Shown: piece after piece, positions 21,865 to 31,140 of the stretch | Numbering within the stretch: position 1 is the first letter of the stretch | Layout: each line of letters begins with the position of its first letter | NCBI RefSeq assembly: GCF_018417595.1 | Contig: NZ_CP070982.1 | Coordinates: 2,195,501 to 2,259,500, forward strand | Direction of reading: 5' to 3' | Source: Pseudomonas entomophila | Lineage (GTDB): Bacteria > Pseudomonadota > Gammaproteobacteria > Pseudomonadales > Pseudomonadaceae | DNA length: 64,000 nt | The notes under the pieces: model-generated | What the model saw: the letters and a program-made list of their open reading frames with translations, nothing else | Database searches by the model: none | What the model was told of the DNA's origin: nothing | Translations under genes and position numbers: made by a program

Positions 21865-24036
21865 TCACCCCCCACCCAGCACCGTCCCCAGCATCTGGCA
21901 CACCTGCTCGGCCGAATACGGCTTGGCCAGGAACGCGAACCCCTGGTGCCCTTCCTCGGCGATCGCCTCGCTGTAGCCGGAGGTGAGAATCACCGGCAGG
22001 TCTGGGTGGCTCTGGCGCAACTGGCGCGCCAGCGCCAACCCGCCCATGCCGGGCATCACCACATCGGAAAACACCGCGTCGAACGGCACCCGCGCAGCGC
22101 CGATCTGCGTCAGGGCCTGCTCGGCACTGGTCGCCCAGCTGATCTGGTAGCCGTGGTCGCGCAGGATCTGCGCGGTGAAGCTGCCGACATCGGGGTTGTC
22201 CTCCACCACCAGGATCCGCCGCCGTTCGCCATGGGCGGGCAACACCGTGCCGGCAACGCTGGGCTCCACCTGGGCCAGGGCCACCTGGGGCAGGTAAAGG
22301 GTGAAGGTCGTGCCCTTACCCTCGACGCTGCTGACCTTCACGTCGCCGCCGGACTGCTTGGCGAAACCGAACACCTGCGACAGCCCCAGCCCCGTGCCCT
22401 GGCCCGAAGCCTTGGTGGTGAAGAACGGGTCGAAGATGCGTTCGAGCAGGTGCGGGGCGATGCCCACGCCACTGTCGATCACCGAGATCGCCACGAACGG
22501 CCCGGCCAGGTCGTGTGCCCCGGGCATGGCCTGGTCGGCTTCCAGGCGCAGGCACAGGGTGCCTTCGCCGGCCATGGCGTCGCGGCCGTTGATCATCAGG
22601 TTGATCACCGCGGTTTCCAGCTGGCCCAGGTCGGCATGGACGTGGCAGGGCACCTCGGGCAGTTCCAGCTTCACCTCGATTCGGGCGCTGGTGGCGGTGT
22701 CGAGCATGTCGGCCATGGCTTCGAGCCTGGGGCCGGCTTCGAACACCTGGGGGCTCAGGGCCTGGCGGCGGGCGAAGGCCAGCAGTTGCCCGGTGAGCTT
22801 GGCGCCGCGGTCGACGGTGTCGGCCACGGTCTTGAAGTAGCGGGCGCGGCGGGTCTCGTCGAGGTCGGGGCGCTGCAGGAAGTGAATCGAGGAGCGGATG
22901 ATGGTCAGCAGGTTGTTGAAATCGTGGGCCACGCCGCCGGTGAGCTGGCCGATGGCTTCGAGCTTTTGCGTTTGGCGCAACACGGCCTCGGTGTGCTGCA
23001 GTTGGCGGGTGCGTTCCTCGACGCGTTGTTCGAGCGTCGTGTTGAGCGCCTCGAGCGCGGCGAACGCCTCGCGCACTTCGGCATGGGCCTGGACCCGCTG
23101 GATGTGCGCCCAGCAGCGTTCGGTCACTTCGCCGAGCAGCATCTGCTCGTAGTGGCTCCAGGCACGTGGCAACTTGTCGTGAATGGCCATCAGCGCGGTC
23201 AGGCAACCCTCTTTGATCAGGGGCATGCAGATGGTCGCGGTGATACCGATGGCCTGGAAGGTCGCCGCGGCCTTGGCCGGCAACTGCATGAGGTTGTTGT
23301 CGATCACCAGCGGCAGGCCCGTACGCAGGCGGCTGACCGCCAGCTCACCGAAATCGGCCAGGCGGTAATGGCCCAGCAGCCGTGGCGAGCCGGGCGCGAC
23401 CCAGTCGCCGCAGATGGTGAAGCTGTCCTGGTCGGCGGCCATGACCGCATAGGCGCAGCTGGAAAGTTGCAGGTGCTCGCCTAGCAAACGTGTGGTGGTG
23501 GCCATGATCCGTTCAGGATCGTTGGCGTTGGCAATGGCGCGCCCCAGGCTGTCGAGGAACTTCAGGCGGTGGTTGGCGACCACGCTGGTGGTGGTCTCGG
23601 TGACGGTGTCGAGCATGCCGACGACCTTGCCCTCATGGTCGCGGATGGGGCTGTAGCAGAAGGTGAAGTAGGCACGCTCAGGGTTGCCGTGGCGCTCGAT
23701 CAGCAGCGGGAAATCCTCGATGTACACCGCTTCGCCGGCCAGCGCCCGCTCGGCCAGGTGGCTGATCTCGCTCCAGGCTTCCTGCCACACGTCGCTGAAC
23801 GGGCGGCCCAGGGCGAAAGGTTTCTCGCCGAGGATGGCGCTGAAGGCATCGTTGTGCAGGGTGGTCAATTGGTCGCCCCACAGCACGGCCTGGGGGAAGC
23901 GCGAGGCCAGGCACAGGGTGACGGCGGTGCGCAGCACGTCGGGCCAGGTATGTAACGGGCCGAGTGGGGTCGCCGCCCAGTCGTGGGTGCGGATACGTTC
24001 GGCCATCAGTCCGCCACCGTCCAGCCATTTCGCCAT
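21865..24036 (-). CDS. Hybrid histidine kinase (PAS-GAF-HisKA-HATPase-REC)
   Basis: A 723-residue soluble hybrid kinase with the same domain order and length as its convergent neighbour: PAS-like (about 15-140), GAF (145-310), a coiled linker ([21 protein letters not shown]), HisKA with H371 in [11 protein letters not shown], HATPase with NGRDAM, DSGVGI and GTGLGLSQV, and a receiver with D658 in [12 protein letters not shown]. The pair probably arose by duplication and has diverged strongly in the sensor half. It is a single-gene unit ending about 50 bp from the REP elements. The stimulus is unknown. Confidence 0.9.
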   Translation of the reverse strand: MAKWLDGGGLMAERIRTHDWAATPLGPLHTWPDVLRTAVTLCLASRFPQAVLWGDQLTTLHNDAFSAILGEKPFALGRPFSDVWQEAWSEISHLAERALAGEAVYIEDFPLLIERHGNPERAYFTFCYSPIRDHEGKVVGMLDTVTETTTSVVANHRLKFLDSLGRAIANANDPERIMATTTRLLGEHLQLSSCAYAVMAADQDSFTICGDWVAPGSPRLLGHYRLADFGELAVSRLRTGLPLVIDNNLMQLPAKAAATFQAIGITATICMPLIKEGCLTALMAIHDKLPRAWSHYEQMLLGEVTERCWAHIQRVQAHAEVREAFAALEALNTTLEQRVEERTRQLQHTEAVLRQTQKLEAIGQLTGGVAHDFNNLLTIIRSSIHFLQRPDLDETRRARYFKTVADTVDRGAKLTGQLLAFARRQALSPQVFEAGPRLEAMADMLDTATSARIEVKLELPEVPCHVHADLGQLETAVINLMINGRDAMAGEGTLCLRLEADQAMPGAHDLAGPFVAISVIDSGVGIAPHLLERIFDPFFTTKASGQGTGLGLSQVFGFAKQSGGDVKVSSVEGKGTTFTLYLPQVALAQVEPSVAGTVLPAHGERRRILVVEDNPDVGSFTAQILRDHGYQISWATSAEQALTQIGAARVPFDAVFSDVVMPGMGGLALARQLRQSHPDLPVILTSGYSEAIAEEGHQGFAFLAKPYSAEQVCQMLGTVLGGG

Positions 24037-24195
24037 GAGGTTTGCCGGTCCTTTTGCGTGAGAGCATCAGGGTGCACCGTGAGGTGGCGCTTGGCGAGGG
24101 TTTTGTTTCATTGGGCTGCCTGTGCTGTCGCGCAGGCAGCAGCCCGCTGTTGGAGCAACTGTTTTGCAGGTTATTCGCGATTTTCGCTTGCCCCA

Positions 24196-24311
24196 GTGGG
24201 AGCGGCCTTGTGTCGCGAAAGGGCTGCGTAGCGGCCCCAGGATCTCGGCGTTGAGCAAACATCGCCGGGGCCGCTTTGCGGCCCTTTCGCGACACAAGGC
24301 CGCTCCCACAG
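24196..24311. repeat. REP pair
   Basis: GTGGGAGCGGCCTTGTGTCGCGAAAGGG is mirrored by CCCTTTCGCGACACAAGGCCGCTCCCAC around a CGCCGGGGCCGC centre. It lies in the 306-bp gap between the kinase and Nudix genes, where no gene is visible. Confidence 0.85.
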
Positions 24312-24342
24312 GGATCGCGCAAGTCTGAGGCTGGCGTGGGGC

Positions 24343-24906
24343 TCAGCGAATGAAATGCACCTTCCCGGTATCGTCGTTGCCCATGTAGATCCCGTACACC
24401 CCGGCTTGGCGTTCGAGGATGTAGCGCTCCAGGATCTGCCGGATCGCCGGGTAGTAGATCTCGTCCCAGGGGATCTCGTCCGGCGCGAAGAAGCGGTAGG
24501 CCAACGTCTCTGGCCCGTACTGCCCGGTCTCCTCGGTGGCGATGGCGCGGAAGATGATGTACACCTCGCTGATCGTCGGCACGCTGAAGATCGAGTAGGG
24601 CGAGATGATCTCGCCGCGCACGCCGCTCTCTTCCCACACCTCGCGCAGGGCCGCCTGCTCGGTGGTCTCGCCGGCCTCCATGAAGCCGGCTGGCAAGGTC
24701 CAGGTGCCGGGGCGCGGGGGGATGGCGCGTTGGCACAGCAGGTACTTGCCGTCGCGCTCGATGATGCAGCCGGCGATGATCTTCGGGTTGACGTAGTGCA
24801 CGTAGCCGCAGGCGGTGCAGTGCAGGCGCTCGTGGGTGTCGCCGTTGGGGACGCCCCGGGCCAGTTGCGTGGTGCAGTGCGGGCAGTAGCGCGGGGCGGT
24901 GGGCAT
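24343..24906 (-). CDS. Nudix hydrolase with N-terminal zinc ribbon
   Basis: A 187-residue protein. C8, C11, C30 and C33 form a zinc ribbon; the Nudix box runs from G74 (GFMEAGE...REVWEESGV) with E80, R88, E89, E92 and E93 all present, so it should be an active Mg2+-dependent diphosphate hydrolase. It resembles NudC-like or ADP-ribose/NADH-type enzymes but is shorter than E. coli NudC (about 257). It starts 2 bases after the GntR stop and is probably cotranscribed with it. Its tie to the catabolic cluster is unclear. Confidence 0.85.
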   Translation of the reverse strand: MPTAPRYCPHCTTQLARGVPNGDTHERLHCTACGYVHYVNPKIIAGCIIERDGKYLLCQRAIPPRPGTWTLPAGFMEAGETTEQAALREVWEESGVRGEIISPYSIFSVPTISEVYIIFRAIATEETGQYGPETLAYRFFAPDEIPWDEIYYPAIRQILERYILERQAGVYGIYMGNDDTGKVHFIR

Positions 24907-24908
24907 GG

Positions 24909-25661
24909 TCAGCGGCCTATGCGGGGGTCCTTGAGGGGCAGGGGCTCGACGATTTCGCGGACCTTGGCGTTGTCGTCCTGTTTCTGGCGCAGGTAGTCCA
25001 GGGCCACCTTGGCGGCGGCGCGCACGTGGTCGACCGAGGCCTGGTGGGCGGCTTGCGGGTCGCCGCTCTTGATCGCCTCGACGATCTGCTCCATCTCCCG
25101 GTTGCTGGCGCCGCGGCGGTTCTCCTGGGACACCGAAGTGGCGCGCAGGTAGCTGATGCGCGCCTGCAACTGGCGCAGTTGCTGGGCGGCGACCTGGTTG
25201 CCGGAGCCTTCGAGCAGCACGTCGTAGAAACCCTGCACCGAGTCCAGCACCTGGGCCAGTTCGCCGTCTTCCAGCGCCTCGCGGTTGACCGCCAGGGCAC
25301 GCTCCAGGGCGCGGATGTCCTTTGATTTGGCGTTGAGGGTGAACAGCTGGACGATCAAGCCTTCGAGCACACAGCGCAGCTCGTAGATGTCGCGGGCGTC
25401 TTCCAGGGTGATGATGGCCACACGCGGGCCCTTGGCGTCGGCGAACTCGACCAGGCCTTCGGACTCCAGGTGGCGCAGGGCCTCGCGCACGGAGGTGCGG
25501 CTGACACCCAGGCGCTCGCAGAGGTCGCGCTCGACCAGGCGATCGCCGGGCAGCAGGTGGAAGTTCATGATCGCGCCGCGCAGCTTGTCGAGCACGATTT
25601 CACGCAGGGTGACGGGGTTGCGGTTGACCTTGAAGCTGTCGTCGAGGGGCTGGCGTTTCAT
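24909..25661 (-). CDS. GntR-family regulator, FCD subfamily
   Basis: A 250-residue transcription factor: winged helix at about 15-80 (LREIVLDKLRGAIMNFHLLPGDRLVERDLCERLGVSRTSVREALRHL, shown here in part for its typical spacing) and an FCD ligand-binding domain from about 90 to 220, with the helical metal/ligand pattern D...E...H. The start was set at ATG 25661 (KRQPLDDSF) because the upstream extension is low-complexity. It lies in the catabolic cluster and very probably binds the TGGTATACCA-type sites at 29750, 31779 and 31957, with a pathway intermediate as inducer. Confidence 0.88.
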   Translation of the reverse strand: MKRQPLDDSFKVNRNPVTLREIVLDKLRGAIMNFHLLPGDRLVERDLCERLGVSRTSVREALRHLESEGLVEFADAKGPRVAIITLEDARDIYELRCVLEGLIVQLFTLNAKSKDIRALERALAVNREALEDGELAQVLDSVQGFYDVLLEGSGNQVAAQQLRQLQARISYLRATSVSQENRRGASNREMEQIVEAIKSGDPQAAHQASVDHVRAAAKVALDYLRQKQDDNAKVREIVEPLPLKDPRIGR

Positions 25662-25753
25662 CAGGTGCGCTCTGTATGAGGCTGTTGCGCCAGGTTCGCG
25701 CAGCACCACGAACCGTGGGGGCTGCTCCTTGCCGTGGTTCGCACAGCCCGCGG

Positions 25754-26143
25754 TTAACGGGGTTGCTCTGCGTCGGCTGCGGCGAACGCTTCGCGGGCCA
25801 GGCGGAAACTGTCCACCGCCGCGGGCACGCCGCAATAGATGCCGACCTGGAGCAGGATCTCGCGAATCTGTTCGCGACTCAGGCCATTGCGCAGGGCGCC
25901 GCGGATATGCAGCTTGAGCTCATGGGGCCGGTTGAGCGCGGAAATCATCGCCAAGTTTATCATGCTGCGCTCTTTGAGCGACAAACCATCACGGCCCCAG
26001 ACATGACCCCAGCAGTACTCGGTGACCAGGTCTTGAAGGGGCTTGGTGAAGTCGTCGGCGTTCTGGATCGAACGATTGACGTATTCCTCGCCCAGCACCT
26101 GGGTGCGGATCTGCAGGCCCTTCTCGTACTTTTCGTTGCTCAT
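25754..26143 (-). CDS. Carboxymuconolactone decarboxylase (CMD)-family protein
   Basis: A 129-residue alpha-helical protein of the gamma-carboxymuconolactone decarboxylase family (PcaC-like): LSLKERSMINLAMISALN, ELKLHIRGALRNGLSREQIREILLQVGIYCG. It lacks the CxxC pair of the AhpD branch, so it is not a disulfide peroxidase. ATG 26143 is preceded by GGAGCACGGTA. It follows a terminator-like hairpin and may start a unit with the GntR and Nudix genes. In the pathway it may be a lyase or decarboxylase; the reaction is not known. Confidence 0.85.
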   Translation of the reverse strand: MSNEKYEKGLQIRTQVLGEEYVNRSIQNADDFTKPLQDLVTEYCWGHVWGRDGLSLKERSMINLAMISALNRPHELKLHIRGALRNGLSREQIREILLQVGIYCGVPAAVDSFRLAREAFAAADAEQPR

Positions 26144-26159
26144 TACCGTGCTCCGAATG

Positions 26160-26204
26160 AAAAAAGGGGCCGCAACCGAGGGTGAGAGGGTGGGCGCGGC
26201 CCCT
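26160..26204 (-). terminator. Rho-independent terminator after flavin reductase A
   Basis: On the minus strand a 9-bp stem (AGGGGCCGC / GCGGCCCCT, at 26196-26204 and 26165-26173) is followed by a run of six T (26160-26165). It separates the flavin reductase gene from the CMD gene, cutting the catabolic cluster into two transcription units or attenuating read-through. Confidence 0.75.
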
Positions 26205-26242
26205 GAAAACAGGGTCATCAGTGTTGGCTTCTTCGCGGTCTT

Positions 26243-26728
26243 TCAGCCCAAGGGCGGCAGGGCACCCAGCTTGCCCTTGTGGTACACCATCGGCGTCACT
26301 GGCTGCTCGGGCAGCACCAGGTTCTTCACCTGGCCGACGATGATCGCGTGGTCGCCGCCGTCGTACTCGCGCCACAACTCGCACTCGATGATCGCCGTGG
26401 CCTTGTTCAACAGTGGGTTGCCCAGCGCGCTCAGGTGCCAGTCGATGCCCTTGGCCTTGTCCTTGCCTTTGCCGGCGAAGGCATAGGCCTCGGCGGTCTG
26501 CTCGGCCGACAGCAAATGGATGGCGAACTGCTTGCTGTCACGCAGCACCGGGTAGGTGTCGGAGGCGTAGTTGGGGCAGAACAGCACCAGCGCCGGCTCG
26601 ATCGACAACGCGCTGAACGCGCTGGCGGTGATGCCGACGATGCCGCCGTCGGCGTCCAGGGTGGTGACCACGGTGACACCGGACGGGAACGAGCCCATCA
26701 CGTCTTTGTAGATGCCAGGTTCGATCAT
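26243..26728 (-). CDS. Flavin reductase (RutF/HpaC-like), copy A
   Basis: A 161-residue NAD(P)H:flavin oxidoreductase of the split-barrel family that supplies reduced flavin to a partner monooxygenase. Typical motifs: GSFPSGVTVVTT, ITASAFSALSIEPALVLFC, FAIHLLSAEQ and the C-terminal GGDHAIIVGQV. A hand alignment gives 113 of 161 identical residues with copy B at 31244, without gaps. It is the last gene of the unit, 12 bp after the aldehyde dehydrogenase. Its partner is presumably the luciferase-like monooxygenase. Confidence 0.9.
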   Translation of the reverse strand: MIEPGIYKDVMGSFPSGVTVVTTLDADGGIVGITASAFSALSIEPALVLFCPNYASDTYPVLRDSKQFAIHLLSAEQTAEAYAFAGKGKDKAKGIDWHLSALGNPLLNKATAIIECELWREYDGGDHAIIVGQVKNLVLPEQPVTPMVYHKGKLGALPPLG

Positions 26729-26740
26729 TTTGCGGTCCTC

Positions 26741-28222
26741 CTAGCGCATCACGAAGGGGTCGGGCATGGGCGCGGTGGACAGGTTGATCCACACCGTCTT
26801 CAGCTCGGTATAGGCCAGCACCGAATCGATGCCGCTCTCGCGGCCGTAGCCGCTGTTCTTGAAGCCGCCGATGGGGGCCATGGCCGACACGGCGCGGTAG
26901 GTGTTGACCCAGATGATCCCCGAGCGCACGTCGCGGGCCAGGCGGTGGGCACGGCCCAGGTCGCGGGTCCAGATGCCGGCGGCCAGGCCGAACTGCGAGT
27001 CGTTGGCCATGGCCAGGGCCTGTTCCTCGGTCTTGAAGCGGATCACCGCGGCGACCGGGCCGAACACCTCTTCCTGCATGATGGTCATGGCGTTGCTGTC
27101 GCACTCGAACAGGGTCGGCTCGTAGAACCAGCCGTCGCCCTCTACTTCGGCGCGCTTGCCGCCCATGCGCAGCCGGGCGCCTTCGGCCTGGGCCGCGGCG
27201 ACCAGGCCTTCGACCACGGCCAGTTGCTGGGCGGTGGCCATCGGGCCCATCTCGCTGGCGTCGTCCTGCGGGTTGCCGATGCGGATGCGCTGGGCGCGGG
27301 CGATCAGGCGCTCGACGAATTCATCGAAGATTTCGTCCTGCACCAGCAGGCGCGAACCGGCCACGCAGCTCTGCCCGGAGGCGGCGTAGATGCCGGCCAC
27401 CGCGCCGTTGACGGCGCTGTCCAGGTCGGCGTCGGCGAAGATGATGTTGGGCGACTTGCCGCCCAGCTCCAGCGACAGCTTGGCGAAGTTCTCGGCGCTG
27501 CTGCGCACCACATGGCGGGCGGTGGCCGCGCCGCCGGTGAAGGCGATCTTGCGCACCAGCGGGTGGCGGGTCAGCGCCGCGCCGGTGCTCGGGCCGTAGC
27601 CGGTGACCACGTTGACCACGCCGGCCGGGAAGCCGGCTTCCAGCGCCAGGCGGGCCAGTTCGAGGATGGTCGCCGAGGCGTGCTCGGAGGGCTTGAGCAC
27701 GATGGTGTTGCCGGCGGCCAGGGCCGGGGCGAGCTTGATCGCGGTGAGGTACAGCGGGCTGTTCCACGGGATGATCCCGGCCACCACGCCGATCGGTTCG
27801 TGCACGGTGTAGGCGAACAGGTCGGGCTTGTCCAGCGGCAGGGTGCCGCCTTCGAGCTTGTCGGCCAGGCCCGCGGTGTAGTGGAAGAACTCCGGCAGGT
27901 AGCCGACCTGGCCGCGGGTCTCGCGGATCAGCTTGCCGTTGTCGCGGCTTTCCAGCTGGGCCAGGTGTTCCTTGTTCTCGGCGATCAGGTCACCGAGGCG
28001 GCGCAGCAGCTTGCCGCGGGCGGTGGCGCTGAGGCCGCGCCAGGCCTTGCTGTCGAAGGCGCGCTGGGCGGCCTGCACGGCCAGTTCAACGTCTTTTTCA
28101 TCGGCGTCGGGCAATTGCGCCCAGGCCTTGGCGGTGGCCGGGTCGAGGCTGTCGAAGGTCTTGCCGCTGTGGGCATCGCGCCATTGGCCGTCGATGCACA
28201 TCTGGAAACGAACGAGGGTCAT
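26741..28222 (-). CDS. NAD(P)-dependent aldehyde dehydrogenase
   Basis: A 493-residue member of the ALDH superfamily that oxidises an aldehyde to an acid. Catalytic C286 (SGQSCVAGSR) and general base E252 (LELGGKSPN) are present with the usual spacing of 34, along with PWNSPLYL and GPVAAVIRF. It is full length. The ATG overlaps the hydrolase stop by 4 bases. In a Rut-like scheme it would handle a semialdehyde released after ring opening; the substrate is inferred only. Confidence 0.92.
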   Translation of the reverse strand: MTLVRFQMCIDGQWRDAHSGKTFDSLDPATAKAWAQLPDADEKDVELAVQAAQRAFDSKAWRGLSATARGKLLRRLGDLIAENKEHLAQLESRDNGKLIRETRGQVGYLPEFFHYTAGLADKLEGGTLPLDKPDLFAYTVHEPIGVVAGIIPWNSPLYLTAIKLAPALAAGNTIVLKPSEHASATILELARLALEAGFPAGVVNVVTGYGPSTGAALTRHPLVRKIAFTGGAATARHVVRSSAENFAKLSLELGGKSPNIIFADADLDSAVNGAVAGIYAASGQSCVAGSRLLVQDEIFDEFVERLIARAQRIRIGNPQDDASEMGPMATAQQLAVVEGLVAAAQAEGARLRMGGKRAEVEGDGWFYEPTLFECDSNAMTIMQEEVFGPVAAVIRFKTEEQALAMANDSQFGLAAGIWTRDLGRAHRLARDVRSGIIWVNTYRAVSAMAPIGGFKNSGYGRESGIDSVLAYTELKTVWINLSTAPMPDPFVMR

Positions 28223-29052
28223 GCAACTATCCCCTTGGCGGATTCGGTGAGGGTGCGGGCCTGCCTGAGGAAGTCCAGCAGCATCTTGTTGACTTCGCGC
28301 GGTGCTTCCACCGGCATCATATGCCGTTGCTCGGCGAGCACCACGCAGTGGGCGCCGGGTATGCGCGCGGCGAGCTGGCGGGCCATGGCCGGGGTGGAGC
28401 CGGCGTCGAGCTCGCCGGTGGCGATCAGCGTCGGCACCTGGATGCTGCCAAGGGCTTCGGCGCGGTACATGTCCTGGGTGGCGAACAGCGCGTAGGTGGT
28501 GTGGTAGCCCTGCGGGTCGTTGCTGGCCAGCACCTGGCGAATGGCCGCGACCTGGGCCGGGTTGGCGGCCTTGTACTCGCGGCTGAACCAGCGATCCAGC
28601 GCGGCGTCGACGTTGGCGTCCGGGCCCAGAGCCTGCGCCTGGGCGGCGCGGGCGATGACCCCGGCGCTTTGTTCAGGGGTACGGTTGAACACGCTGTTGA
28701 GCACCACCAGCGCGGCAAGGCGTTGCGGGTGGTTGAGGGCGAAGGCGCGGGCGACCAGGCCACCCATGCTGAAGCCGATCACGGTCGCCTGTTGAATCTG
28801 CAGATGGTCGAGCAGTTCGGCGAGCTGGTCGGCGTAGCCTTCCAGCGCGGTGTCGGCGGCGGGCACGCGGCTGTGGCCGTGGCCGAGCATGTCGTAGGCG
28901 ATGACGCGGTAGTCGTTGGCCAGGCCCACGAACTGCCCGCCCCACATTTCCTTGTTCAGGCCCACGCCGTGGATCAGCACCACGGGATGGCCCTGGCCGA
29001 GGGCCAGGTAGCTGGTCCCGGCCGGTGTACGTTCAGCGACAGGCTGAATCAT
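28219..29052 (-). CDS. Alpha/beta hydrolase (RutD-like)
   Basis: A 277-residue alpha/beta-fold hydrolase. The nucleophile elbow GFSMGG gives S95, with D216 (GELDAGS) and H244 (EQRHMMPVEAP) completing the triad; HGVGLNKEMW forms the oxyanion region. Its size and the short cap resemble RutD and 3-oxoadipate enol-lactonase. It is coupled to the aldehyde dehydrogenase gene by overlap. It likely hydrolyses an acyclic amide, carbamate or enol-lactone product of the monooxygenase. Confidence 0.87.
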   Translation of the reverse strand: MIQPVAERTPAGTSYLALGQGHPVVLIHGVGLNKEMWGGQFVGLANDYRVIAYDMLGHGHSRVPAADTALEGYADQLAELLDHLQIQQATVIGFSMGGLVARAFALNHPQRLAALVVLNSVFNRTPEQSAGVIARAAQAQALGPDANVDAALDRWFSREYKAANPAQVAAIRQVLASNDPQGYHTTYALFATQDMYRAEALGSIQVPTLIATGELDAGSTPAMARQLAARIPGAHCVVLAEQRHMMPVEAPREVNKMLLDFLRQARTLTESAKGIVA

Positions 29053-29119
29053 CGAGGGCGCTCCTTGAAGGTCGGGCGCGGCGGGGAGTTCGCCACGCCC
29101 AGGCCCGTCTTGGTTGTTG

Positions 29120-29716
29120 TTATCGAGCGTTGGCCTTTTCCGCCGCCAGTTCTTCCAGGTCGATGTAGCGGTTGCCGATGCGCGGGTGCAGGCGGCCGCC
29201 GTCGGCGGCGCCCAGCACCACGACGATCTCGTCGGCGCGCGGGGCGTCCTCGATCTGCATTTCCAGGGTGATGTAGTGCGAGCGCAGGCCTTCGTCGTCC
29301 TTCTGCATCATCGGGATCTGGATCGAGGTGCCGGGGCCGCCGCGCTTGTTGGTGAAGCTCAGGTAGCTCTTGGCCTGCACGGCTTCGCGGTAGTGGTTGC
29401 CGAAGCGCAGGGTGTGGATCACCGCCGAGGCGTGCTCGATCTCGCCGTCGGCGCCGACCACGGCGGCCTTGCCGTAGGCCTCGATCTTGTCGGCGCCACC
29501 GATGGCGGCGGTCAGGCGCTCGACCATCAGCGCGCCGAGGTCGGAGCAGTTGGCGCGGATTTCAGGCTTGAGGTCCTCGACGAAACCGCGGCCGGCCCAG
29601 GGGTTCTTGATCACCACGGCCAGGCCGACCATGGTCACCGGCGTGTCGGTGGCCTTGCCGCCTTCGATGCGGGTCTCTTCGGAGTAGGTGACGATCTTGC
29701 GGATTTCGAAACTCAT
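29120..29716 (-). CDS. AA_synth-family protein (DUF1185)
   Basis: A 198-residue protein of the so-called amino acid synthesis family (DUF1185), whose biochemical role is not established. Recognisable family stretches are KNPWAGRGFVEDLKPEI near the N-terminus and a C-terminal GAADGGRLHPRIGNRY. ATG 29716 is preceded by GGAGGGCTC region bases with good spacing. First gene of a minus-strand unit with the hydrolase, aldehyde dehydrogenase and flavin reductase A; an operator-like site lies 34 bp upstream. The family often accompanies amidohydrolases and N-compound catabolism, as I recall. Confidence 0.8.
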   Translation of the reverse strand: MSFEIRKIVTYSEETRIEGGKATDTPVTMVGLAVVIKNPWAGRGFVEDLKPEIRANCSDLGALMVERLTAAIGGADKIEAYGKAAVVGADGEIEHASAVIHTLRFGNHYREAVQAKSYLSFTNKRGGPGTSIQIPMMQKDDEGLRSHYITLEMQIEDAPRADEIVVVLGAADGGRLHPRIGNRYIDLEELAAEKANAR

Positions 29717-29749
29717 GGAGGGCTCCTGGGTAGGGTGATCAGGTCTTGT

Positions 29750-29771
29750 TGTCTGATGGTATACCATAATA
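29750..29771. promoter_or_regulatory. Probable GntR operator, site 1
   Basis: TGTCTGATGGTATACCATAA (29750-29769) contains the perfect palindrome ATGGTATACCAT (29756-29767) and continues TA. TGGTATACCA fits the GntR-type consensus. The 22-bp site recurs with one change at 31779-31800. It sits just upstream of the AA_synth start. Confidence 0.6.
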
Positions 29772-29854
29772 TTTGATGTGCAAGAGGGGGTAGGAAAAAT
29801 CTCTGGGAAGGGGATGAAAGGTGGCGGATGGCCCGGGTTTTGTGGTGTTTGGGA

Positions 29855-30018
29855 GATCGAGCGCCGCTGTGCGGCGCATCGCGGATGAATCCGCTCCTAC
29901 AAAGGCAGGTGGGGGTACGTCGTGCAAACAGGGCGAACAACCGTGGCCTGTCAGGCATGGCCACGTTGCAATATCCGCGATGCGCCGCGCGGGTGGCGCC
30001 CGATCTGATAGGCGCCAT
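29855..30018. repeat. Mixed REP-like repeat region
   Basis: GATCGAGCGCCGCTGTGCGGCGC is joined to ATCGCGGATGAATCCGCTCCTAC, and further on GCGATGCGCCGCGCGGGTGGCGC lies in inverse arrangement. The same modules occur near 21700-21813. The gap between the monooxygenase and AA_synth genes (29717-30051) holds these repeats and operator site 1, and no gene. Confidence 0.6.
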
Positions 30019-30051
30019 AGGGGGCCCGGCGAGCCCCTCTGCCAAGGGAAT

Positions 30052-31092
30052 TCAGGCGAACGCCGGCACCACTTCCTTGATGAACAACTCCAGCGACTTC
30101 TTCTTCTCGCTATGGGGCAGGCTGTTGTCGCACCAGAAGCTGAACTCATCGACCCCCAGTTCCTGGTAGTAGCGGATGCGCGCGATGATCTCCTCGGGCG
30201 TGCCGATCATGGTGTTCTTGCGGATGTTCTCCAGCTGGAAAGCCGGCACCTCGGCGAACTTCGACTCCGGGCTAGGTTCGAGGAAACCATTGACCGGGAC
30301 GGTCTTGTTGCCGAACCAGGCATCGAAGGTGCGGTAGAAGCGCGAAATGGCCTGGGCGCCGACCTTCCAGCCGTCCGGCTCGGCGGGGCTGTGCACATGG
30401 GTGTGGCGCAGCACCATCAGTTGCGGGCGTGGCACATCGGGGTTGTTGTCCAGGGCGGCCTGGAACTTGTTCTTCAGGTCCAGCACTTCCTCGTCGCCCT
30501 TCATCAAGGGGGTGACCATGACGTTGCAGCCGTTGGCCACGGCGAAGTTGTGCGAGTCGGGGTCGCGGGCGGCGATCCACATCGGCGGCGCGGTGTTGAA
30601 CGGCTTCGGCACGCTGGTGGAGGTGGGGAACTTGTACACCTCGCCGTCGTGGGCGCAGTCGCCCTGCCACAGCTTGCGCACCACCGGCACCATCTCGCGC
30701 AGGGCCTTGCCGCCGTCGGTGGCCGGCATGCCGCCGGCCATGCGGTCGAACTCGAACTGGTAGGCGCCACGGGCCAGGCCCACTTCCATGCGGCCGTTGC
30801 TGATCACGTCGAGCAGGGCGCATTCGCCGGCCACGCGCAGCGGGTTCCAGAACGGCGCGATGAGGGTGCCGGCGCCCAGGCGGATCTTCTCGGTGCGTGC
30901 GGCGAGGTAGGCCAAGAGCGGCATCGGGCTTGGCGAGATGGTGTATTCCATGGCGTGGTGCTCGCCGATCCACACGGTGCTGAAACCGCCGTCCTCGGCC
31001 ATCAGGGTCAGTTCGGTCAGGTCTTCGAACAGCTGGCGGTGGCTGACCTGTTCATCCCAACGTTCCATGTGCACGAACAGCGAAAATTTCAT
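30052..31092 (-). CDS. Luciferase-like flavin-dependent monooxygenase
   Basis: A 346-residue LLM-class (FMNH2-dependent, TIM-barrel) oxidoreductase. Family stretches: FSTVWIGEHHAMEYTISPSP, RIRLGAGTLIAPFWNPLRVAGE-like region, SNGRMEVGLARGAYQFEFDRM and a C-terminal IGTPEEIIARIRYYQELGVDEF. RutA, DszA and NtaA belong to the same class. It needs reduced flavin, supplied by one or both flavin reductases of the cluster; copy B is directly upstream. Probable first step on the substrate taken up by the NCS1 permease. Confidence 0.9.
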   Translation of the reverse strand: MKFSLFVHMERWDEQVSHRQLFEDLTELTLMAEDGGFSTVWIGEHHAMEYTISPSPMPLLAYLAARTEKIRLGAGTLIAPFWNPLRVAGECALLDVISNGRMEVGLARGAYQFEFDRMAGGMPATDGGKALREMVPVVRKLWQGDCAHDGEVYKFPTSTSVPKPFNTAPPMWIAARDPDSHNFAVANGCNVMVTPLMKGDEEVLDLKNKFQAALDNNPDVPRPQLMVLRHTHVHSPAEPDGWKVGAQAISRFYRTFDAWFGNKTVPVNGFLEPSPESKFAEVPAFQLENIRKNTMIGTPEEIIARIRYYQELGVDEFSFWCDNSLPHSEKKKSLELFIKEVVPAFA

Positions 31093-31140
31093 GGGGCTTT
31101 CCTCGGAGCTTGTTGTTGTCGCCTGCCGGGCAGGCTTTTC

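Noticed and set aside
21865..24036. Quorum or phytochrome-type sensor for the second hybrid kinase
   Set aside because: The GAF domain lacks a recognisable bilin-binding cysteine context and a PHY domain, so no light-sensing role can be supported.
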